From Nocardioides sp. cx-173 (lineage in GTDB: Bacteria > Actinomycetota > Actinomycetes > Propionibacteriales > Nocardioidaceae), in the NCBI RefSeq assembly GCF_021117365.1, contig NZ_CP088262.1, forward strand, positions 4,094,501-4,158,500: DNA of 64,000 bases, written 5' to 3'. The notes below the pieces were generated by a model. That model was given only the letters and a program-made list of their open reading frames with translations. It was not told the DNA's origin and did no database searches. How positions within the stretch are numbered: the stretch's first letter is position 1; each line of letters starts with the position of its first letter. Both the position numbers and the translations under genes were made by a program. This document shows positions 25,695-34,463 of the stretch, in pieces.

Positions 25695-26729
25695 TCAGCC
25701 GATGAGCTCGATGGTCTCCTGCACCAGCCGAGGCAGAGCCGGTCGCATCCGCTCCATGGAGGGGATGAGCGGCCGGTTGAGCTTGTCGGCCCGCTTGATC
25801 AGCAGCCCGGTGATGCTCGCCTCCTTGAACCGGGTGAGGGCGTGGAACCAGTCCATCGCGGGCATCGTCCGCCCGGCCGCCGACTCGTAGGCCGACACCA
25901 GCTCGCCGCGGCTCAGCGTCCCGGCGTGCCACCCCGGCACGACCGCCGGATGATCGGCGTCGTCGAGGAAGTACGCCATCCAGGAGAGGTCAACCCGCGG
26001 GTCGCCGACCGACCAGATCTCCCAGTCGATGACCGCGTTCACACGATCACCGGCGCACAGCGCGTTGCCGAGCCGGTAGTCGCCGTGGTTGATCACCGGT
26101 GGCAGCGCCTCCGGCGCGGTGTCCAGCAGCAGCTGGCCGGCGCGCTCGTAGTCGCCCTGCATCTGCACCGGCAGGGTGGTGAAGGCCTTGATCCAGCGCT
26201 CCACCTCGGCACTCAGCTGCGTGACCGGCTCGGCTGCCAGGCCGACGCGATCCGGCACGATCGCATGCAGCGCGGCCAGGACGCCCACGGCGTCGAGCTC
26301 GCGGGCCTGCACCTGGGCGGCCGGCAGCGCCTCGTCGGTGAGCGTGGGCTCGACGCAGTCGCCGGCCACCAGCTCCATCGCGAGGTACGGCGGCTCGTCC
26401 AGCGACAGCCCAGGCTCGGAGAAGAACAGTGCCGGCGCAATGGGGCGCTCCGAGCCCTCGAGCGACCTCTGCAGCCTGGCCTGCCGGAGCACGTCGCGGT
26501 TGCGGACCGGCTCCAGGCCGGGGGGCGCCACCTTGAGCACCGCCGGGGTCGTGTCCCCCGCGGGGCCGACGACCTCCATCACGAAGGTCAGGCTGGAGGT
26601 GCCGCCGGTCAGTGGCTCCAGCCTGGTCAGCCGGGAGCCGGCACGCCACTGCGCGACACTCGCCGCCACCCGGGTCCGCAGCTGCTCGACCATGGTCTCG
26701 TCGACGCGGTCGACCTGGCGTTGCGCCAT
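25695..26729 (-). CDS. Phosphotransferase (APH-fold) family, candidate 4-hydroxyacyl-CoA kinase (LvaA-like)
   Basis: A 344-residue kinase of the aminoglycoside-phosphotransferase fold. The catalytic loop is H215-G-D217 to N222 (HGDYRLGN), the metal aspartate is Asp235 in VIDWE, and the N-terminal lobe has LTGGTSSLTF and a lysine in AVLKV. Rather than antibiotic resistance, its divergent pairing with an ACAD10/11-like dehydrogenase resembles LvaA/LvaC of levulinate catabolism and the APH-ACAD fusion of animal ACAD10/11, where the kinase phosphorylates a 4-hydroxyacyl-CoA. GAGGAG precedes the ATG. The kinase role is inferred from context and family. Confidence 0.82.
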   Translation of the reverse strand: MAQRQVDRVDETMVEQLRTRVAASVAQWRAGSRLTRLEPLTGGTSSLTFVMEVVGPAGDTTPAVLKVAPPGLEPVRNRDVLRQARLQRSLEGSERPIAPALFFSEPGLSLDEPPYLAMELVAGDCVEPTLTDEALPAAQVQARELDAVGVLAALHAIVPDRVGLAAEPVTQLSAEVERWIKAFTTLPVQMQGDYERAGQLLLDTAPEALPPVINHGDYRLGNALCAGDRVNAVIDWEIWSVGDPRVDLSWMAYFLDDADHPAVVPGWHAGTLSRGELVSAYESAAGRTMPAMDWFHALTRFKEASITGLLIKRADKLNRPLIPSMERMRPALPRLVQETIELIG

Positions 26730-26784
26730 GGACTCTCCTCAGATCTCGACGGCCACCTTGTTGTCACCATCAAGCATATTCTAT

Positions 26785-26802
26785 GATTCAGGTAAATGAT
26801 TC
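26785..26802. promoter_or_regulatory. Candidate operator site 8 (strong)
   Basis: GATTCAGGTAAATGATTC lies between the divergent kinase and acyl-CoA dehydrogenase genes and overlaps the end of a TATGAT -10 hexamer (26782-26787). It matches the site at 40746 at 14 of 18 positions. Confidence 0.6.
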
Positions 26803-26830
26803 AACCGTCGCTGTCCGTCAGGAGCGTTTC

Positions 26831-28132
26831 ATGTGGGATTTCTCGACCGATCCGGACTTCCAGGAGAAGCTGGACTGGGCGGCTGCGTTCGTCAAGGAGG
26901 AGTGTGAGGCGCTCGACCTGCTCTTCCCGCACGGCGGCGACCCGTACGACGTCCACAACAAGGCGGCGCGCGCCATCCTTCAGCCGCTGCGCGAGCGGGT
27001 CAAGGAGCAGGGCATGTGGGCCTGCCACCTGGGGCCCGAGCTCGGCGGCGAGGGCTACGGCCAGGTCAAGCTCGCCCAGCTGAACGAGATCCTGGGGCGC
27101 TCCTACTGGGCGCCCACGGTCTTCGGCACGGCCGCCCCGGACACCGGCAACGCCGAGATCCTGGCGCTGTACGGCACCGACGAGCAGAAGGCGCGCTACC
27201 TGCAGCCGCTGCTGGACGGGGACATCGTCTCGACGTTCTCGATGACCGAGCCCCAGGCCGGCTCGGACCCCAAGGAGTTCGTCTGCAAGGCGACCCGCGA
27301 CGGCGACGAGTGGGTCATCGAGGGCGAGAAGTGGTTCTCCTCCAACGCTCGCTACGCGAGCTTCCTGCTCTTGCTCGCCGTCACCGACGCCGACGCGGCG
27401 CCCGCCGATCGCATGTCCATGTTCATCGTGCCGGCCGAGACGCCCGGCGTGGAGATCATCCGCAACGTCGGCACCGTCCTCGAGCGCGACGATCTGGACG
27501 AGGGCATCCACGGCTACGTCCGCTACGACAAGGCCCGCATCCCGGCCGACTCGATCCTCGGCAACCCCGGTGACGGCTTCCGAGTGGCACAGGCCCGTCT
27601 CGGCGGCGGCCGCGTCCACCACGCCATGCGCGTGGTCGGCAAGTGCCAGCGCGCGCTGGACATGATGTGCGAGCGAGCCCTCTCTCGCCGCACCCAGGGC
27701 AAGACGCTGGCCGAGCACCAGTTCGTCCAGGGCTTCATCTCCGACTCCGTCGTGCAGCTGCAGCAGTTCCGCCTGCTCGTCATGCAGACCGCGTGGATCA
27801 TCGACAACGAGCCGCACGGCGCCGCGCGCACTCACATCGCGATGTGCAAGGTCGCGCTCGCCCAGGTCATCCACGACATCATGCAGCGCGCGGTGCACGT
27901 CCACGGATCTCTCGGCACGACGAACGAGACGCCCCTCGGTGGCTGGTGGGCGAACGTCCCGCACCTGGCGCTGGCGGACGGCCCCACGGAGGTGCACAAG
28001 GCGACGATCGCCAAGCGCACGCTGCGCGGCTACCAGCCGGCTCCGGGACTCTTCCCGACCGACCACTCCCCGACCCGCCTCGCCGCGGCCCGGGAGAAGC
28101 ACGCCACGACCCTCGAGGACTTCGGCCTGTGA
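26831..28132 (+). CDS. Acyl-CoA dehydrogenase, ACAD10/11 (LvaC)-like
   Basis: A 433-residue flavoenzyme with the three-part acyl-CoA dehydrogenase fold. FAD/substrate motifs include SMTEPQAGSDPKEF and the RTQGKTLAEHQFVQ region. At the usual catalytic-glutamate position it has the ADGPTEVH motif, placing Asp383 there, as in ACAD10/11 relatives. With the divergent APH-type kinase it is predicted to remove phosphate from a 4-phosphoacyl-CoA and form an enoyl-CoA, or otherwise to dehydrogenate a branched acyl-CoA. CAGGAG precedes the ATG at 26831. It overlaps the next SDR gene by GTGA. Confidence 0.9.
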   Translation: MWDFSTDPDFQEKLDWAAAFVKEECEALDLLFPHGGDPYDVHNKAARAILQPLRERVKEQGMWACHLGPELGGEGYGQVKLAQLNEILGRSYWAPTVFGTAAPDTGNAEILALYGTDEQKARYLQPLLDGDIVSTFSMTEPQAGSDPKEFVCKATRDGDEWVIEGEKWFSSNARYASFLLLLAVTDADAAPADRMSMFIVPAETPGVEIIRNVGTVLERDDLDEGIHGYVRYDKARIPADSILGNPGDGFRVAQARLGGGRVHHAMRVVGKCQRALDMMCERALSRRTQGKTLAEHQFVQGFISDSVVQLQQFRLLVMQTAWIIDNEPHGAARTHIAMCKVALAQVIHDIMQRAVHVHGSLGTTNETPLGGWWANVPHLALADGPTEVHKATIAKRTLRGYQPAPGLFPTDHSPTRLAAAREKHATTLEDFGL

Positions 28133-28890
28133 GCGCCCCCCAGAGTCCTGCCGAGCTCTTCGACCTGACGGGCAAGGTCGCCCTCGTCACCGGCGGCAGC
28201 CGCGGCCTGGGCCGCGAGATGGTGCTCGCCTTCGCGCGAGCCGGCGCCGACGTCGTGATCGCCAGCCGCAAGCTCGACAACTGCCAGGCCCTCGCGGAGA
28301 CGGTCGAGGAGATGGGTCGCCGGGCGTTGCCCGTCTCGGCCCACGTCGGCCACTGGGACGAGTGCGACGCTCTCACCGAGCAGGCCTACGCCCACTTCGG
28401 CAAGGTCGACATCCTGGTGAACAACGCCGGGATGTCTCCCCTGGCGCCGTCGTCGGTCGAGACCTCGCAGGAGCTCTTCGACCGGGTCGTCGGCGTCAAC
28501 TTCCGCGGCCCGTTCCGGCTCTCGTCGCTGATCGGCCAGCGGATGTACGACGGCGACGGCGGCTCGATCATCAACGTCTCGTCCAGCGGCGCCCTGTTCC
28601 CCGCTCCGCGCTATGGCCCGTATGCCGGCGCGAAGGCCGCCCTCAACGCCCTGACGACGGCGTTCGCCCGCGAGTTCGCACCGAAGGTTCGCGTGAACAC
28701 CCTCTCCGCCGGCCCCTTCCTCACCGACATCTCCAAGAGCTGGCCGGACGAGAGCGAGCGGACGTGGCACAACGCGGCCGGTCGGGCAGGTGACCCGCAC
28801 GAGGTCGTCAGCACCGCGCTCTACCTGGCGTCGCCCGCCTCGAGCTACACGACCGGCTCGCTCGTGCGCGTCGACGGCGGCCTGTACTGA
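28129..28890 (+). CDS. Short-chain dehydrogenase/reductase
   Basis: A 253-residue SDR: TGGSRGLGRE nucleotide motif, IASRK at the end of strand 2 (arginine/lysine suggests NADP(H)), NNAGMS, catalytic YAGAK. It starts with a GTG overlapping the dehydrogenase stop and is therefore co-translated with it. The levulinate pathway also contains an SDR next to LvaC, so this enzyme may make or use the 4-hydroxyacyl-CoA. A 3-hydroxyacyl-CoA dehydrogenase or reductase role is equally possible. Confidence 0.9.
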   Translation: MSAPQSPAELFDLTGKVALVTGGSRGLGREMVLAFARAGADVVIASRKLDNCQALAETVEEMGRRALPVSAHVGHWDECDALTEQAYAHFGKVDILVNNAGMSPLAPSSVETSQELFDRVVGVNFRGPFRLSSLIGQRMYDGDGGSIINVSSSGALFPAPRYGPYAGAKAALNALTTAFAREFAPKVRVNTLSAGPFLTDISKSWPDESERTWHNAAGRAGDPHEVVSTALYLASPASSYTTGSLVRVDGGLY

Positions 28891-28894
28891 CCGC

Positions 28895-28932
28895 GCGCCT
28901 CCCCCTGGGTCTTGGGGCCCCGGGGGAGGCGC
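28895..28932. terminator. Bidirectional terminator hairpin
   Basis: An 11-bp perfect stem (GCGCCTCCCCC/GGGGGAGGCGC) with a GC-rich 16-base loop lies between the converging SDR and luciferase-like genes. Confidence 0.7.
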
Positions 28933-28940
28933 AGGTCGTC

Positions 28941-29843
28941 TCAGCCGAGGAAGGTCTCGGCATACTCCTGCAGCGCGTCGAGGGTGTGCTCGATCGTGTC
29001 GGCGGGCGGGCGGAGCACGAAGGAGTCGACGCCGACCTCCGCCAGCCGGCCGAGGTGGTCGCGATGCTCCTCGACCGACCCCGGCTTCTGGAGGAAGACC
29101 GTGTGCGGTGTGTGCGCCTGGATCACGGTGGTGGGCGACCCGGCCTCGGCCGCCGCCGCGCGAACCTCCTGGATCCTGGAGCCGAGCTCCTCCACCGAAG
29201 CGATGCCGGGCGTGCGGGCCGTCTTGGCGGTCTCGGAGCTGACCATGATCGGGCTCCACCCCTGCAGCCGGGCGGCGCGCTGGCGCGCGATCACGCCGTT
29301 GCCGCCGACCAGGATCGGAGGGCCGCCCTGCTGCACCGGAGCGGGCAGTGACGCGACCCCGCGCGCGTGGAAGAAGTCGCCGTCGAAGGCGTACGGCACC
29401 TCGCTCCAGACGCCGCGCATCACCTGGACCGCCTCGTCGAAGATCTCGTTGCGCTTCTCGAAGTCGACGCCCAGGGCGAGGAACTCCGAGCGCAGGTAGC
29501 CCGAGCCGGCGACCACCGTGAGTCGGCCGCTCGAGAGCACGTCGACCGTCGTCAGCGCCTTGGCCGCGAGGAACGGGTTGTGGTACGGCACGACCAGCAA
29601 GTACGTCATCAGCCGGATGCGACGGGTGACCGCTGCGCAGAAGGCCAGGGCCGAGGTCTGGTCCAGGGACTGGTGGCCGCCGGCGTCGAGCCACTTCTGC
29701 GACGGCGCGGGGTGCTCGCTGAACGACAAGGCGTCGTACCCGAGCTCCTCGACCGCCCGGGCGAGGCGGGTCATGCCGTCCGCGGTCACGAGGGCGGGGT
29801 CGAACTCCCTGACGACGACCGGGTGGTCGACGGTGAACCTCAC
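28941..29843 (-). CDS. LLM-class (F420-type) oxidoreductase
   Basis: A 300-residue luciferase-like TIM-barrel protein. The N-terminal strand is followed by RLARAVEELGYDALSFSEHP, and the family motif RLTVVAGSGYLRSEF plus the nonproline-type loop VGGNGVIAR are present. Actinobacterial members of this class commonly use coenzyme F420; use of FMN cannot be excluded. It could oxidise an alcohol or reduce an enone. It starts with a GTG that overlaps the stop of another LLM gene, with AAGGAG upstream, so the two may form a pair. Confidence 0.88.
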   Translation of the reverse strand: MRFTVDHPVVVREFDPALVTADGMTRLARAVEELGYDALSFSEHPAPSQKWLDAGGHQSLDQTSALAFCAAVTRRIRLMTYLLVVPYHNPFLAAKALTTVDVLSSGRLTVVAGSGYLRSEFLALGVDFEKRNEIFDEAVQVMRGVWSEVPYAFDGDFFHARGVASLPAPVQQGGPPILVGGNGVIARQRAARLQGWSPIMVSSETAKTARTPGIASVEELGSRIQEVRAAAAEAGSPTTVIQAHTPHTVFLQKPGSVEEHRDHLGRLAEVGVDSFVLRPPADTIEHTLDALQEYAETFLG

Positions 29844-30862
29844 GGAGTCTCCTTGTCGGAGATGAGTCCCAGGCTCGCCGTGGCGTAGCGCCGGCCGCGG
29901 CGGGGGCTGACCAGGTACGACGGCGGCGCGAGGAAGGCGATGTCGCGGGCCAGCGAGTCACCGCGGCGGGCCAGCATCGCGCGGGCGTCGACCGTGCTGC
30001 CGCAGACGGCGATCGCCTCGAGCATGTCGTCGGTGACCGCGTTCGCCATGGCCTCGTTGTCCCGCTGGGCGAAGGCCTCGCGGATCCGCTCCACCTGCGG
30101 CACCCAGCCGTGGTGCTCGACGTACGGGTCGTAGGTCTTGACGGTGAGGTAGAACGCGATCATCCGGCGCGCGTCGGCGATCGCGCGCTCGGGATCGTCG
30201 TCGTCGACGGCGGTGATGACCCAGCCGTACTCGAGGGGGCGCGCGTCCCGCTCGGCCTGAGTCGCACCCTTCTCGGTGGCGGGGCGCACGACCTCGTCCC
30301 ACCATGGGCCGGTGAACAGGCCGTGGCCGATGACGCCGTCCGCGCTCCGGGCGGCGATGGTGGCCATCAGCTTGTTGAACGCACCGATCAGGATCGGGGC
30401 GTCGATCCGGCCCAGGACCGGCGCCGCCACCGTGGCGTCGACCCGGTAGAACTCGCCCACGTGCTGGATGCGCTCGCCGTTCTCGGCGTGCAGCCACGCG
30501 CGGATCGCGCCCACCAGGTCGGCCATCCGGCCGACGGGGCGATCTGCCTCCACCCCGAACCAGTCGCGATTGATCTTGTAGGCCCCCGCCCCCAGGCCGA
30601 GGAACACCCGCCCCGGCGCGTGGCTCCACACCCCGCGCAGACCTGCCGCGTGGGCATACGGCGTACGGGCGAACGCATAGGCGATGCCGGGACCGACCTG
30701 CGCATGCTCGGTCTGCAGCGCCATCTCGGCGAGCGTCGAGTAGGCCTCGTGGTCGACGAACTCACCGCTGCAGAACGCCGCCACCCCCGCGGCCTCCGCC
30801 GCCTTCGCCACCTCGGCACCGCGCCAGGGCAGGCCGTAGCGCCGCGAACCAGACTCGCTCAT
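29840..30862 (-). CDS. LLM-class (F420-type) oxidoreductase
   Basis: A 340-residue luciferase-like protein, distinct from its neighbour. It has EVAKAAEAAGVAAFCSGEF, the glycine-rich GRVFLGLGAGAYKINRDWFG and ILIGAFNKLMATIAARSADGVIGHG (read in pieces), typical of F420-dependent dehydrogenases or reductases. Its ATG overlaps the stop of the acyl-CoA dehydrogenase upstream (TGATG), and GGGAGAAG is a good ribosome site. It belongs to an operon of three acyl-CoA dehydrogenases and two LLM enzymes (28941-34366). Confidence 0.88.
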   Translation of the reverse strand: MSESGSRRYGLPWRGAEVAKAAEAAGVAAFCSGEFVDHEAYSTLAEMALQTEHAQVGPGIAYAFARTPYAHAAGLRGVWSHAPGRVFLGLGAGAYKINRDWFGVEADRPVGRMADLVGAIRAWLHAENGERIQHVGEFYRVDATVAAPVLGRIDAPILIGAFNKLMATIAARSADGVIGHGLFTGPWWDEVVRPATEKGATQAERDARPLEYGWVITAVDDDDPERAIADARRMIAFYLTVKTYDPYVEHHGWVPQVERIREAFAQRDNEAMANAVTDDMLEAIAVCGSTVDARAMLARRGDSLARDIAFLAPPSYLVSPRRGRRYATASLGLISDKETP

Positions 30863-32046
30863 CACTTCTCCCGCGGTAGGCCGAGCGCACGCTCGGCGAT
30901 GACGTTCTTGAGGACCTCGTTCGCGCCGCCCGCGATCGTGAAGGAGCGGGCGATCAGGAAGGCGTCCTGCCACCAGCCGTCGGCATGGACGTAGGGGTCG
31001 CCCTCGACGCCCAGTCCGTCGATGCCCTGGAGCGCCACGCCCAGCTCGGTGGTGGCCAGGTTCGCCTGGCTGAAGAAGATCTTCACCGCGGGCGCGTCCG
31101 CGGCGTCCTCGGAGCGGTGGAGCATGCGCGACTGCCCGGCCTTGCTCATCATGCCCGCGACGTGGACGCGGGTGGCGATCGCGCCGAGCCGTTGCCGTAC
31201 GGCGCTGTCGGCCAGCGCCGGGCGGTCCCCGGAGGTGATCCGACCGGCCATCGCGAACAGGTCGTCCAGGGCCGCCTCGAGCTCGACGGCGCGAGCGGCA
31301 ACGGCGCTCCGCTCGTGGCCGAGGCTGGTGTTGGCCACGCGCCAGCCATCGTTCACGGCCCCGATGACCTGGTCGACGGGGATGCGCACCTCGTCGAGGA
31401 ACACCTCGTTGAAGTCGCTGTCCCCGGTGATCTCACGCAGTGGCCGTACGTCGATCCCCGGCGTGCTCATGTCGAGCGCGAACGCGGTGATCCCGGCCTG
31501 CTTCTTGACCCCGGGATCGGTGCGCGCCAGCAGGTAGCCGACATCGGCGTGGTGTCCGTTGGTGGTCCACACCTTCTGACCGGACACGACGTAGTGGTCA
31601 CCCTCGAGGACCGCCCGGGTGGACATCGCCGCGAGGTCGCTGCCCGCTCCCGGCTCGCTGAACAGCTGGCACCACAGGTCCTGCCCCGAGCGGATCCGCG
31701 GCAGGAAGCGACGCTTCTGCTCGTCGGTCCCGAAGCCCAGCAGCGCGCCGGACGCCAGGCCCGCCGCCCCGACCTGTCCCCAGGCCCGGGCGCGGGCGAG
31801 CTCCTCGGCCACGATGAACCCGAGCTCGGGACGGCCATCGGGCCGTCCGCCGTGCTCCGTCGGCCAGTCCTGACCGAGGTATCCGGCGTCGTAGAGCCGC
31901 GCGATCCAGGCCCTGATGGCCGGCAGCTGCTCGGGCTCCGGCGCCCGCACACCGGCGTGCGGCCGCACGAAGGGCGAGTGCTCGGCGATGAACGCCCGGA
32001 CCTGGGTCCGGTACGTCTCCAGCTCGGGACTGTACTCGTAGCGCAT
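30862..32046 (-). CDS. Acyl-CoA dehydrogenase (FadE-type, probable heteromer subunit)
   Basis: A 394-residue acyl-CoA dehydrogenase with FAD-binding LFSEPGAGSDLA, VWTTNGHHAD and the helix HERSAVAARA. The position of the canonical catalytic glutamate holds glycine (IAGGANEV), so the base must lie elsewhere or in a partner subunit. Actinobacterial steroid pathways use alpha2beta2 dehydrogenases made from two such genes side by side. AGGAG precedes the ATG at 32046. The next dehydrogenase ends 14 bases upstream. Confidence 0.9.
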   Translation of the reverse strand: MRYEYSPELETYRTQVRAFIAEHSPFVRPHAGVRAPEPEQLPAIRAWIARLYDAGYLGQDWPTEHGGRPDGRPELGFIVAEELARARAWGQVGAAGLASGALLGFGTDEQKRRFLPRIRSGQDLWCQLFSEPGAGSDLAAMSTRAVLEGDHYVVSGQKVWTTNGHHADVGYLLARTDPGVKKQAGITAFALDMSTPGIDVRPLREITGDSDFNEVFLDEVRIPVDQVIGAVNDGWRVANTSLGHERSAVAARAVELEAALDDLFAMAGRITSGDRPALADSAVRQRLGAIATRVHVAGMMSKAGQSRMLHRSEDAADAPAVKIFFSQANLATTELGVALQGIDGLGVEGDPYVHADGWWQDAFLIARSFTIAGGANEVLKNVIAERALGLPREK

Positions 32047-32060
32047 CGGCGTCTCCTGGC

Positions 32061-33251
32061 TCAGCGCGGCGGCATCGACGGATCGTACGGAAGCCCGAGC
32101 ACCTGCTCGGCGACGGTGTTCAGCTGGATCTCCCGGGTGCCGGTGCCGATCGTGGACGCCCGCGTGCGCAGGAAACCCTGCAGCCACCGCGACCGCTGCA
32201 CCGCCAGCGGACTGCCCTTGCCCAGCAGGCCCTGCGGCCCGAGCATGTCGACGGCGAACTCGTGCAGGTCCTGCTCGAACTCGGCGATGAGCAGCCGGGA
32301 GACCGACGATGCCGCGCCCGGCTCCCCGCGCAGCAGGATGTCGGCGATGATCCGCTGGGCGTTGTAGCGCATGATCCGCACCCGGATCTCGAAGTCGGCG
32401 AGGCGGTCGCGCACCAGGGCGTCGGCCAGGAGCCCCCGCTCGCGGGCCAGCTCCTCGAGCTCGGTGAGCACCCGGCGGTACAGCGCCGCCTGGTTCATCG
32501 ACCCGGCCGCGCGCTCGTGACCCAGGCTGGTCCGGGCGAGCTTCCAGCCGCCGTTCTCCTCACCGATCCGGTCCGCCACGGGGACCCGGACGTCATCGAG
32601 GAACACCTCCGCGAAGAGGTGGCCACCGGTCAGGTCCTGCAGCGGCCGGATGTCCACACCCGGTGCGTGGGCGTCGATGACCAGGTAGCTGATGCCCTTC
32701 TGCCGGCTCTCCTGGGTGCCCGTGCGGACGAGGGCGAACAGGATGTCGGCGCTCTGGCCGTGCGAGGTCCAGACCTTCTGGCCGTTGACGACGTACTCGT
32801 CACCGGACCGCTTCGCCGTCGTGCGCAGGCTCGGGAGGTCCGATCCGGCGCCGGGCTCGGAGTAGCCCTGCGCCCAGACCACGTCGCCGCGCAGCATCGG
32901 CGCGAGCCAGCGGCGCTGCTGCTCGTCGCTGCCATAGGTGATGATCGTCGGGGCCGCGATGTTGAGACCCGTGCCGAGTGGTCCCGGGACCCGGGCAGCG
33001 GCGAACTCCTCGTGGTAGATGACCTGGCGGGCGAACGGCAGCTCCATGCCGCCGTGGGCGCGGGGCCAGGCCGGGCCGGCGTACCCGTGGTCGAAGAGCG
33101 TGGCCAGCCACGCCTTCGTCCACACCAGACGCTCCGCGGGATCCCGGGGCGGGCGCCCCGGGTGGTGATCGGCGAAGAAGGCGCGCAGGCGTGCGCGGAA
33201 CTCCTCATCAGTCTCGACAGCCGTTTCGCCTAGGCCCTGCTGCACCGGCAT
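32061..33251 (-). CDS. Acyl-CoA dehydrogenase (FadE-type, probable heteromer subunit)
   Basis: A 396-residue acyl-CoA dehydrogenase: GYSEPGAGSDLPS, VWTSHGQSAD, LGHERAAG. The canonical catalytic glutamate is again replaced by glycine (IGTGTREIQLN). It is clearly related to the product of the adjacent gene at 30862. The start lies two bases after the stop of the dehydrogenase at 33254 and relies on the AGG inside that stop region, so translation is coupled. It probably dehydrogenates a branched or cyclic acyl-CoA together with its neighbours. Confidence 0.9.
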   Translation of the reverse strand: MPVQQGLGETAVETDEEFRARLRAFFADHHPGRPPRDPAERLVWTKAWLATLFDHGYAGPAWPRAHGGMELPFARQVIYHEEFAAARVPGPLGTGLNIAAPTIITYGSDEQQRRWLAPMLRGDVVWAQGYSEPGAGSDLPSLRTTAKRSGDEYVVNGQKVWTSHGQSADILFALVRTGTQESRQKGISYLVIDAHAPGVDIRPLQDLTGGHLFAEVFLDDVRVPVADRIGEENGGWKLARTSLGHERAAGSMNQAALYRRVLTELEELARERGLLADALVRDRLADFEIRVRIMRYNAQRIIADILLRGEPGAASSVSRLLIAEFEQDLHEFAVDMLGPQGLLGKGSPLAVQRSRWLQGFLRTRASTIGTGTREIQLNTVAEQVLGLPYDPSMPPR

Positions 33252-33253
33252 CC

Positions 33254-34366
33254 TCAGATCCCCACCAGCTCGGCGAGGCGCGCCCGGTGCGACGCCGGTG
33301 AGCCGAAGAGCAGCTCCGACGACTTGGCGCGGCGCAGGTACAGGTGCGCGTCGTGCTCCCAGGTGAACCCGACCCCGCCATGGATCTGGAGGCACTCCTT
33401 CGCGACGTGGGTGAAGGCCTGCGAGCAGTAGGCCTTGGCGACCGCCGCCGCGGTCGAGGCCTCCGGCCCGGGGGTCGCGACGGCGGCACCCGCGGCGTAG
33501 GCGGCCGAGCGGCCGCACTCGACCTGCAGGAGCATCGTCGAGCACTTGTGCTTGATCGCCTGGAACGAGCCGATCGGGCGACCGAACTGCTCGCGGACCT
33601 TCGCGTAGTCCACCGCCATCGCCAAGCAGGCGGCCGCGCCGCCGACCTGCTCGGCCGCCGAGGCCGCGAGCACCAGGTCGGTGACGCTCGCGAGCCATCC
33701 CGACGCGTCCCCGGTGCCCACGCGCGTGGCGGGGGTCTCGTCCAGCTGGACCGTCGCGAGCGGGCGGGTCGGGTCGAGGACGTCCATCGGTGCCCGCGTG
33801 AGGCCGGGAGCGTCCGCCTCGACCGCGAAGACGCCGACCCCGTCGGGGGTGCGGGCGACGACCAGCACCAGGTCGGCGGTGTGCCCGTGGACCACGAAGG
33901 ACTTGCTGCCGGTGAGCAGCCAGGCGTCGCCCGACGACCGGGCCTGCGTCCTGACCAGCCCGGCGTCCCAGGCTCCCGAGTCCTCGGCCAGGGCGAGCGT
34001 CGCGGTGGTCGCGCCGTCGGCGATCCCCGGCAGCCAGCGTCGCATGGCCGTCTCGTCCCCGCTGGCGATCAGCGTCTGCGCGGCCATGGCGACGGTGGCG
34101 AAGTACGGTGAGACCAGCAGCACGCCGCCCATCTGCTCCAGCACGATCCCCAGCTCCGCCGGACCGTAGCCGTCGCCGCCATGCTCCTCCGGGACGACCA
34201 GAGCCTGCAGCCGCAGCTGCTCGGCCATCTGTGTCCAGACGGCACGGTCGCCATCGGCGCCGGACTCGGCCAGCCTGCGGGCGTCGGCCACGGGGGAGCG
34301 ATCCTGCAGGAAGTCGTGGACGAGCCGGCGCAGCTGCTCCTGCTCCTCGCTGGGGCTGGCGCTCAT
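33254..34366 (-). CDS. Acyl-CoA dehydrogenase-like protein (short, beta-subunit type)
   Basis: A 370-residue member that is shorter and more divergent than the two that follow: the N-terminal domain has LVVPEEHGGDGYGPAEL, the middle domain lacks the usual EPGAGSD (it reads LAEDSGAW), and the C-terminal domain keeps REQFGRPIGSFQAIKHK and QIHGGVGFTWEHD. The glutamate position is replaced by glycine (FGSPASH). This resembles the FadE subunits that pair with a second subunit in heterotetramers. GGAGGAG precedes the ATG at 34366. It is the first gene of a five-gene operon down to 28941. Confidence 0.88.
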   Translation of the reverse strand: MSASPSEEQEQLRRLVHDFLQDRSPVADARRLAESGADGDRAVWTQMAEQLRLQALVVPEEHGGDGYGPAELGIVLEQMGGVLLVSPYFATVAMAAQTLIASGDETAMRRWLPGIADGATTATLALAEDSGAWDAGLVRTQARSSGDAWLLTGSKSFVVHGHTADLVLVVARTPDGVGVFAVEADAPGLTRAPMDVLDPTRPLATVQLDETPATRVGTGDASGWLASVTDLVLAASAAEQVGGAAACLAMAVDYAKVREQFGRPIGSFQAIKHKCSTMLLQVECGRSAAYAAGAAVATPGPEASTAAAVAKAYCSQAFTHVAKECLQIHGGVGFTWEHDAHLYLRRAKSSELLFGSPASHRARLAELVGI

Positions 34367-34412
34367 GATCGTCTCCTCCCGGTTCCCGGTCCGCACCTCC
34401 GTGACTATAGTG

Positions 34413-34430
34413 CAATCATCTAACTTATCG
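34413..34430. promoter_or_regulatory. Candidate operator site 9 (strong)
   Basis: On the minus strand this reads CGATAAGTTAGATGATTG and is followed after three bases by TATAGT. The block resembles the site at 40746 at 24 of 32 positions. It lies between the divergent acyl-CoA dehydrogenase operon and the SDR gene at 34464. Confidence 0.6.
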
Positions 34431-34463
34431 GCAAGACGCCGAAGCGCAGTACGAAGGAGAGCC

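Noticed and set aside
25695..26729. Aminoglycoside-resistance phosphotransferase
   Set aside because: The fold matches, but the context and the neighbour with an ACAD10/11-type motif favour a catabolic kinase.
26612..26830. Upstream extension of the acyl-CoA dehydrogenase frame
   Set aside because: The extension crosses the promoter and the start of the opposing kinase gene and has no family similarity; ATG 26831 has a good ribosome site.
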